17,773 nt of DNA from Deltaproteobacteria bacterium GWA2_55_10 (GTDB lineage Bacteria > Desulfobacterota > GWC2-55-46): assembly GCA_001797415.1 (NCBI GenBank), contig MGPL01000112.1, positions 1 through 17,773 on the forward strand. Direction: 5' to 3'. Below are positions 13,387 to 17,773 of this stretch, one piece after another; position 1 is the stretch's first letter; each line of letters begins with the position of its first letter. Under the pieces are notes generated by a model that searched no databases, was not told the DNA's origin, and worked only from the letters and a program-made list of their open reading frames with translations. Made by a program: the position numbers and the translations under genes.

Positions 13387-13617
13387 ATGCCTGGGATAAA
13401 GCTCATCGTTAACACATATTCGGGATACGAGGCTGACGAAAGGCCTGTTTCGTTCACGGTCGCCGGGAAGACCCTGAATGTGGAAGAGATACTCGACAGG
13501 TGGCGGGGCGAAGATGACGAGTATTTCAAGCTCAGGGCTGACGACGACTTCACCTACATAATACGGTACGACAGGGAAGCGGACGAATGGGAGCTGACAA
13601 TGATGGAAAAAGGCTGA
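13387..13617 (+). CDS. small acidic hypothetical protein
   Basis: 76 aa with no family I can name. The sequence alternates beta-like stretches (IKLIVNTYSGY, PVSFTVAG, FTYIIRYDREADEWELTMM) with an acidic helix (NVEEILDRWRGEDDEYFKL), so it is probably one small alpha/beta domain. No signal peptide, membrane segment or Cys. The frame has plausible amino-acid use and is better than the serine-rich minus-strand frame over it. The Shine-Dalgarno is weak (AAGGA about 20 bases upstream) and no clear promoter is visible. It stands alone between the divergent ferritin-like gene and the GH13 gene. Confidence 0.65.
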   Translation: MPGIKLIVNTYSGYEADERPVSFTVAGKTLNVEEILDRWRGEDDEYFKLRADDDFTYIIRYDREADEWELTMMEKG

Positions 13618-13684
13618 CAGCAGGCATGAAATAAGCCATCAGCGTCCCTGGCCAGGCATGAGTCGGCCCTCGCCGGAAAACCTC

Positions 13685-13693
13685 TGATATAAT
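13685..13693 (+). promoter_or_regulatory. extended -10 promoter of the GH13 gene
   Basis: TGATATAAT: extended TGn plus TATAAT at 13688-13693, with no good -35. Transcription from about 13700 would give a leader of around 150 nt. Confidence 0.5.
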
Positions 13694-13721
13694 TTTAATA
13701 TGGATCCCCGCCAGAGCGGAT

Positions 13722-13809
13722 CGGCTCCTGCGGGACGGATGAGCCGCACCATCCAGGGCTGTTTTTATTTACAGGAAAGCGAGCTGCCCCATCCGCAGAC
13801 GGTCAGCTC
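13722..13809 (+). promoter_or_regulatory. structured leader of the GH13 gene, attenuator-like
   Basis: CGGCTC (13722-13727) pairs with GAGCCG (13741-13746). AGCC (13742-13745) can instead pair with GGCT (13757-13760), which is followed by GTTTTTATTT, a terminator-like end. Downstream GAGCTG (13781-13786) pairs with CAGCTC (13804-13809) around an inner CCG-CAGA-CGG. Mutually exclusive hairpins before a T run are the layout of attenuators or riboswitches, but I recognise no known ligand motif. No ORF is evident in the leader. Confidence 0.35.
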
Positions 13810-13853
13810 CGGCAAAACATCGCGAGTTGCAACCTGACAAAGGAGGCACCCCC

Positions 13854-15749
13854 ATGAGGTTACTGCCGCTTGAGAGACTCGGGACCAGGGAACTGGAAGG
13901 CAATACGGTCCAGTTCGGGATATTTCTGCCGTGGGTAACTCCGGCAAACGGGCACAGGATGTGGGTCAAGATAATACACGAGAACGACCAGTTCCTTCAG
14001 GAGATACAGCCCCTTGAATTCGAGATGACCCATTCGCAGGACACTGACTACGGGGACTACTGGTCTGTGCAGATAAGGATAGACGCGAATTCAAAGCCGC
14101 ACCAGAAATCGGCCTGGGGCGCTCAGGGCAGGTATGTCTACAGGGATATGCTCGAGAACCCCAACGCGGCCAGCGAGAGCGACCGCAGGATAGATTGGAT
14201 AGTAGACCCCTTTGCAAGAGAGTTCGGCGTCGGCAAGCTCTCCGCCTTCACGCTCGGATATCAGCAGCACGCCTGGGACAACGGCGTCGAGCATAATTGG
14301 AAGACGCCAAAGGTCGACGACATAGTCCTCTACGAGCTCATCATAAGCGAGTTCGGAGGCGACCTTGAGAAGACCATAGCCCACCTCGATTATCTGCGCG
14401 ACCTTGGCGTCAACTGCATCCAGCTTATGCCTGTGTCGAACGTGTCGAACCAGGTCGACTGGGGATATCTGCCCATCGGATATTTCGGCGTTGACGAGAG
14501 GTTCGGCAAGAGGAGGGACATGCAGAGGTTCATCGAGGCGGCGCACAGGCAGGGCATAGCCGTTCTCATGGACTCGGTCTACGGCCACACCAGCGACCAT
14601 TTCCCGTACTCTTATGTCTACAAGAGGCTCGGCTACCATGAAAACCCCTTCATTGGCCACTTCGCCAAGGACTATTACGGCGAGAGCACGGACTTCAGGA
14701 GGGCTTTCACCCAGGACTTCTTCTATACCGTCAACCACCATTGGCTGGACTGCTACCACGTGGACGGCTTCAGGTACGACTGCGTGCCTGAATGGTGGGA
14801 CGGCCCGCTGGGAACAGGCTACGCCGCGCTCACTTATGAGACATACAAGACCGTCCAATCGATGATAGGTCAGGGGACAGGGCAGGCCCACTGGCAGAGG
14901 TTCTCGTCCCCTGGCGGAGAGATGACTCTCATACAGTGCGCGGAGCAGCTCGAAGGGCCGAGGGAGGTCGTGGAGCGCACCTACTCGAACTGCACCTGGC
15001 AGAACGAGACCATGGGCGCCGCGGAGGACGTTGCCAGGGGCTCTAACAGCACAGAGGCCTTGAGAAGGCTCGGCTTACAGTTCGGGCTTATCGGATACCC
15101 GGATTCGGTCTCGTACAACGGCGACAGGATAAAGAAGAGCGCGGTGCAGTACCTGGAGAACCATGACCACGCGCGCTTTCTCTGCCACTTCAAGACCTTC
15201 TTCAACGGAAATGAGCTCCTTGCCGAAGGCGACAGGAGCCTCTGGTACAAGGTGCAGCCCTACCTCATAGGCCTTTTTACGGCAAAGGGCATACCAATGC
15301 TCTGGCAGGGGCAGGAATTCGGCGAGAACTACAATGTGCCGGACCAGGGCTGGGGCCGGGTGGCGATCTTCCGGCCGATGAGGTGGGAGTACTTCTATGA
15401 CGAGGTCGGAAGGAACATGGTCGCTCTCGTAAGGAAGCTCGTCAGGCTCCGCCAGAGGGGAGAGCAGTTCAGGGCAGGGGAGCACTACTTCTACAACGAC
15501 GACAACTACATCTCAAGGGGCGTGCTTCTCTTTTCAAGGAAAGAACACGACAAGTTCAGCCTGACGGCCCTGAACTTCAGCGACTCTGAGCAGACCATAC
15601 CCTTTAACTTCCCCATAAGCGGGAACTACATGGAAGAGCTTCACGGAAGGGAAGGGGCTGACATAAACCTCTGGAACATCCAGAGCGGCGCCGAGATACA
15701 GCTCCCTATACCCGGCAATTATGGCCGGGTATGGACCACAGGAATGTAG
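13854..15749 (+). CDS. glycoside hydrolase family 13 alpha-glucan enzyme
   Basis: 631 aa, cytosolic (no signal peptide). An N-terminal beta-sandwich of about 130 residues precedes the (beta/alpha)8 barrel (about 155-520), with a C-terminal beta domain after 540. GH13 conserved regions are complete: region I D240-S-V-Y-G-H245, region II GFRYD with nucleophile D309, region III with acid/base E364 (CAEQ) and region IV ENHDH with D438. The domain order recalls maltooligosyltrehalose trehalohydrolases, branching or debranching enzymes, but exact specificity cannot be set from sequence alone and no treY, glg or transporter gene is adjacent. The ATG at 13854 follows AAGGAGG at seven bases; a TTG nine codons earlier is rejected. 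A terminator follows. Confidence 0.9.
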   Translation: MRLLPLERLGTRELEGNTVQFGIFLPWVTPANGHRMWVKIIHENDQFLQEIQPLEFEMTHSQDTDYGDYWSVQIRIDANSKPHQKSAWGAQGRYVYRDMLENPNAASESDRRIDWIVDPFAREFGVGKLSAFTLGYQQHAWDNGVEHNWKTPKVDDIVLYELIISEFGGDLEKTIAHLDYLRDLGVNCIQLMPVSNVSNQVDWGYLPIGYFGVDERFGKRRDMQRFIEAAHRQGIAVLMDSVYGHTSDHFPYSYVYKRLGYHENPFIGHFAKDYYGESTDFRRAFTQDFFYTVNHHWLDCYHVDGFRYDCVPEWWDGPLGTGYAALTYETYKTVQSMIGQGTGQAHWQRFSSPGGEMTLIQCAEQLEGPREVVERTYSNCTWQNETMGAAEDVARGSNSTEALRRLGLQFGLIGYPDSVSYNGDRIKKSAVQYLENHDHARFLCHFKTFFNGNELLAEGDRSLWYKVQPYLIGLFTAKGIPMLWQGQEFGENYNVPDQGWGRVAIFRPMRWEYFYDEVGRNMVALVRKLVRLRQRGEQFRAGEHYFYNDDNYISRGVLLFSRKEHDKFSLTALNFSDSEQTIPFNFPISGNYMEELHGREGADINLWNIQSGAEIQLPIPGNYGRVWTTGM

Positions 15750-15772
15750 GCCAATAAGAAATGAACCGTTCC

Positions 15773-15803
15773 AGGCCGCAGGTTATGCCTGCGGCCTTCT
15801 TGT
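15773..15803 (+). terminator. terminator of the GH13 gene
   Basis: AGGCCGCAGG (15773-15782), loop TTATG, CCTGCGGCCT (15788-15797): ten perfect pairs followed by a broken T run. It starts 24 bases after the stop codon. Confidence 0.8.
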
Positions 15804-15848
15804 ATTTCGACTTGAGCTATCCTTACCGGCTGGTGTAAACTCCAGTCC

Positions 15849-16265
15849 ATGATAAAGGTGACTGATACAATATGGCTGGACGAGTCGGAGCTTAAGTGGG
15901 ACTTCATCCGCGCCGGCGGGCCGGGCGGCCAGCATGTGAACAAGGCCGCTACAGCCGTCCAGCTGAGGTTTGAGGCGGCCTCGTCAGGCCTGCCGTCGTA
16001 TGTGAAAACACGGCTCAAGGCTCTTGCCGGGCAGAGGATGACCGCAGAGGGCGAGATAGTGATCATCGCCCGCGCCTCCCGGAGCCAGGAGCAGAACAGG
16101 CATGAGGCGCTCGATAAGCTTGTAGATCTCATAAGGCAGGCCTCGATCGTGCCGAAGGCAAGGAGAAAGACAAGGCCTTCCGTATCTTCGAAGGAGAGGC
16201 GGCTCAAGGAGAAGTCAAAGAGGGCAGTAGTGAAGAAGATGAGAAAGAAGGGCGGGGAGGAGTAG
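15849..16265 (+). CDS. arfB: alternative ribosome-rescue peptidyl-tRNA hydrolase
   Basis: 138 aa, the length of ArfB (YaeJ). It enters the A site of ribosomes stalled at mRNA ends and hydrolyses the peptidyl-tRNA. The N-terminal catalytic domain carries the GGQ motif at residues 26-28 in GGPGGQHVNKAATAVQLRF, as in release factors. The C-terminal tail from about 105 is extremely Lys/Arg-rich (KERRLKEKSKRAVVKKMRKK), the part that occupies the mRNA channel. This tail and the lack of a codon-recognition domain separate it from RF1/RF2. Shine-Dalgarno is weak, which is common for this gene. It stands between the GH13 terminator and a repeat-rich spacer. Confidence 0.93.
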   Translation: MIKVTDTIWLDESELKWDFIRAGGPGGQHVNKAATAVQLRFEAASSGLPSYVKTRLKALAGQRMTAEGEIVIIARASRSQEQNRHEALDKLVDLIRQASIVPKARRKTRPSVSSKERRLKEKSKRAVVKKMRKKGGEE

Positions 16266-16281
16266 TTTCAGCATGCAGCTT

Positions 16282-16296
16282 CAGGGTTGCACCCTG
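16282..16296 (+). other. short hairpin after arfB
   Basis: CAGGGT-TGC-ACCCTG, six perfect pairs, 17 bases after the arfB stop. It has no T run, so it is not a standard intrinsic terminator; it might protect the 3' end or be incidental. Confidence 0.3.
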
Positions 16297-16346
16297 GGCC
16301 TGATGACTGGATTAGTGCTGTATGGAACTTTCGGTGTAATTTGCAA

Positions 16347-16470
16347 TATTGAACCCGCCGAGAATTTTCGTTATTTCTCCTCCCCCTTGACGGGGGAGGA
16401 ATAAGGTGGGGGTGATAACGATTCACCCTCCCCTTGTATCCCCTCCCGTCAAGGGAGGGGAGGTTCAATA
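16347..16470. repeat. 124-bp MITE-like inverted repeat
   Basis: Outer arms TATTGAACC (16347-16355) and GGTTCAATA (16462-16470) match perfectly. Inside are two self-hairpins, CCTCCCCC/GGGGGAGG (16379-16399) and CCCCTCCC/GGGAGGGG (16440-16460), which are also imperfect inverted copies of each other. The middle (AGGTGGGGGTGA facing TCACCCTCCCC) continues the symmetry. No coding capacity. A related left half lies at 17727-17763. It fills most of the arfB-zupT spacer. Confidence 0.7.
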
Positions 16471-16505
16471 GAAAACCAATTCGACTTTTTGCAGGCAAGG
16501 CATAA

Positions 16506-17396
16506 ATGGACAATCTCTGGATAGCGATCGGGCTCACTGTCGTTGCAGGCATGGCCACAGGCATAGGCAGCGCAATCGCCTTCTTCGCCAAGCGGACCAA
16601 TTACCGCTTCCTTTCGGTCTCGACCGGATTTTCAGCGGGCGTCATGCTCTATGTCTCTTTTGTCGAGATATTCATAAAAGGGACGAATGCCCTTACTGAG
16701 GCTTACGGCCCGTACTGGGGCCATTGGGTCAACGCGGCATCGTTCTTCGGCGGCATAATCCTTATCGGCGTCATCGACAACCTCGTGCCTGCCGCGAAGA
16801 ACCCTCACGAGACCCACCCTGGGGCCGAGACCGCGCCCCTGCACAACTCGCACGCCCCTGTGCCGGACTTCGCGGCAATTGCCGGGTCTGGCGGCACGGA
16901 TTCCCACGACCACGGCAGACACGATGCGAAGCTATTGCGCATGGGGCTCTTTACCGCACTGGCGATTGCGATACACAACTTTCCCGAAGGTCTCGCTACA
17001 TTCCTCGCCGCCCTGCAGAGCCCGAGTTTAGGTATTGCCATAGCCGTTGCCATAGCCCTGCACAATATCCCCGAGGGCATAAGCGTCTCCGTGCCTATCT
17101 ATTACGCGACCGGCAACCGCAGCAAGGCCTTCTTTTACTCTGTGCTGAGCGGTCTTGCGGAGCCCGTCGGAGCGATAATCGCATACCTGTTGATATTGTT
17201 CTTCTTCGGCAACGGCGGGGGAGTGCCGCCCCAGGTCATGGGCATGCTCTTCGGCGGCATTGCCGGGGTAATGGTCTACATAAGCATAGACGGCCTGCTG
17301 CCGACAAGCAGGGCTTATGGCAAGGGCCATGACAGCATACTTGGGCTTGTCGGAGGCATGGCGGTAATGGCTTTGAGTTTGCTGTTGATGAAGTGA
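16506..17396 (+). CDS. zupT: ZIP-family divalent metal transporter (ZupT-like)
   Basis: 296 aa inner-membrane importer, probably for zinc with possible iron or manganese. About eight transmembrane helices. The two metal-site helices carry H157-N-F-P-E161-G and H186-N-I-P-E190-G, the ZIP signature pair that forms the binuclear site. Between the third and fourth helices lies a loop rich in His and Asp (HETHPGAE, HNSHAP, DSHDHGRHD, about residues 95-140) that may bind metal before transport; it is longer than in E. coli ZupT. The ATG at 16506 has AAGG eight bases upstream. No metal-regulator operator is seen; the upstream spacer is taken by a repeat. Gene symbol by family resemblance. Confidence 0.9.
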   Translation: MDNLWIAIGLTVVAGMATGIGSAIAFFAKRTNYRFLSVSTGFSAGVMLYVSFVEIFIKGTNALTEAYGPYWGHWVNAASFFGGIILIGVIDNLVPAAKNPHETHPGAETAPLHNSHAPVPDFAAIAGSGGTDSHDHGRHDAKLLRMGLFTALAIAIHNFPEGLATFLAALQSPSLGIAIAVAIALHNIPEGISVSVPIYYATGNRSKAFFYSVLSGLAEPVGAIIAYLLILFFFGNGGGVPPQVMGMLFGGIAGVMVYISIDGLLPTSRAYGKGHDSILGLVGGMAVMALSLLLMK

Positions 17397-17403
17397 AGAT
17401 TGA

Positions 17404-17476
17404 AGTCATTGATAGGAGCCTTGCGACGACAATTTTTGCAGGACAGCAAAAATTGAATGCTGCGCTCGCAATGACT
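17404..17476. repeat. dispersed palindromic element with CAATGACT ends
   Basis: AGTCATTG (17404-17411) and CAATGACT (17469-17476) are perfect inverted ends, and TTGCGA/TCGCAA lie just inside. The minus strand starts AGTCATTGCGAGCGCAGC, a style of end seen in widely dispersed intergenic repeats of many bacteria (established from memory, not searched). The centre is the hairpin at 17430-17455. It lies eight bases after the zupT stop. Confidence 0.6.
17430..17455. repeat. dispersed hairpin repeat, copy 2
   Basis: CAATTTTTGC, loop AGGACA, GCAAAAATTG: ten perfect pairs. Relative to the copy at 9693-9717 one T is gained in the left arm and one A in the right, so pairing is kept. Confidence 0.65.
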
Positions 17477-17483
17477 AAGATTT

Positions 17484-17550
17484 ACTTCCCCCTTTTCTAA
17501 AGGGGGACAGAGGGGGATTATATAATCATACTCATAATCATAATCTCCCC
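17484..17550. repeat. G/C-run inverted repeat with AT-rich centre
   Basis: A hairpin CCCCCTTT-TCT-AAAGGGGG is followed by GGGGATTAT (17513-17521), which faces ATAATCTCCCC (17540-17550) with one extra base. Between them CATA recurs three times in AT-rich DNA. It resembles common intergenic repeats built of C5/G5 runs. No ORF. Confidence 0.5.
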
Positions 17551-17610
17551 GACCCGATGGGTTTAAAGCAATAACGAAGCAGATGGACTTATTTCATGCC
17601 GCCTAATCTG

Positions 17611-17640
17611 TTGACCCTTCTACCCCTTTTATTGTATAAT
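17611..17640 (+). promoter_or_regulatory. isolated sigma70-type promoter
   Basis: TTGACC (17611-17616) and a perfect TATAAT (17635-17640), 18 bp apart. Transcription would start near 17647, and an intrinsic terminator begins at 17651, so no gene fits between them. Confidence 0.6.
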
Positions 17641-17650
17641 CCTCAGTCGA

Positions 17651-17676
17651 ATGGGCCGTCCCAGGCCCATTTTTTT
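17651..17676 (+). terminator. intrinsic terminator directly after a promoter
   Basis: ATGGGCC (17651-17657), loop GTCCCA, GGCCCAT (17664-17670), then six more T: a textbook terminator. With the promoter at 17611 it predicts an RNA of only about 30 nt, or an attenuator for a gene beyond the window. Confidence 0.8.
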
Positions 17677-17726
17677 ATTCTCTCAGGGTCAATCAAATAC
17701 GAGCAGCTTGCCGCTCGATTTTATAT

Positions 17727-17763
17727 CCTCTCCCCACGGGGGAGAGGAGTAAGGTGAGGGGGG
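17727..17763. repeat. partial MITE-like repeat at the window end
   Basis: CCTCTCCCC (17727-17735) pairs with GGGGAGAGG (17739-17747), then AGTAAGGTGAGGGGGG follows. This parallels the left half of the repeat at 16347-16470 (hairpin, then AATAAGGTGGGGGTGA). The right half, if present, lies beyond the window. Confidence 0.55.
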
Positions 17764-17773
17764 CTTTCAAGGG

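Noticed and set aside
13284..13553. 89-aa minus-strand frame over the small acidic gene
   Set aside because: Serine-rich and overlapping the better plus-strand frame. Its C-terminal part lies outside that gene and could be a relic, but nothing supports it.
13694..13820. cyclic-di-GMP (GEMM) riboswitch before the GH13 gene
   Set aside because: The conserved GEMM core sequences are not present.
14091..14891. 266-aa minus-strand frame opposite the GH13 gene
   Set aside because: Shadow of a conserved enzyme frame; Val/Leu-rich with no motif, no Shine-Dalgarno.
16724..17332. 202-aa plus-strand frame inside zupT
   Set aside because: Arg/Cys-rich out-of-frame reading of a membrane protein gene with intact ZIP motifs.
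17397..17773. CRISPR array in the repeat-rich tail
   Set aside because: Repeats are palindromic and of different types, with no regular repeat-spacer period and no cas gene.

Overview
The window is GC-rich bacterial chromosome, dominated by a core translation operon. Gene order is tRNA-Val, thrS, infC, rpmI, rplT, pheS, pheT, ihfA and a small MerR-type regulator. This order, with a DUF2383-type ferritin-like protein, a periplasmic cupredoxin and frequent AGG (Arg) and ATA (Ile) codons, fits a deltaproteobacterium (Desulfobacterota/Geobacter-like) or a neighbouring phylum such as Nitrospirota. I infer this from gene order and protein style, not from a database match. No rRNA, CRISPR array, transposase or phage gene is visible.

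Layout. Bases 1-1509 hold the 3' part of a PAS-GAF sensor histidine kinase, cut by the window edge. A near-consensus sigma70 promoter (1553-1581), a leader and a terminator-like hairpin precede tRNA-Val(GAC). No terminator separates that tRNA from the thrS operon (1923-9336). Inside the operon three translational details stand out. A six-codon ORF with its own Shine-Dalgarno overlaps the thrS start. infC starts at a rare ATA codon. pheS overlaps rplT by four bases. A promoter-like sequence with a near-consensus IHF site lies in the 3' end of pheT ahead of ihfA.

From 9337 to 9866 there is no protein gene. This stretch holds terminators, tRNA-Pro(GGG), and a 272-bp segment bounded by two copies of the tRNA-Pro 3' end and filled with consecutive stem-loops. 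Three minus-strand units follow: a secreted cupredoxin; a membrane GT-C/TPR protein followed by a small Cys-rich protein; and a ferritin-like DUF2383 protein with a clear promoter and terminator. The rest reads on the plus strand: a small acidic protein, a GH13 alpha-glucan enzyme with a long structured leader, ArfB ribosome rescue hydrolase and a ZIP-family metal transporter.

The intergenic DNA from 16266 onward is rich in dispersed palindromic, MITE/REP-like repeats. One hairpin is shared between 9693-9717 and 17430-17455, with paired length changes in both arms. The last 170 bases hold an isolated promoter placed directly before an intrinsic terminator. No complete new defence or metabolic system is evident. 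The most unusual DNA is the tRNA-Pro-linked stem-loop element and the promoter-hairpin arrangements.
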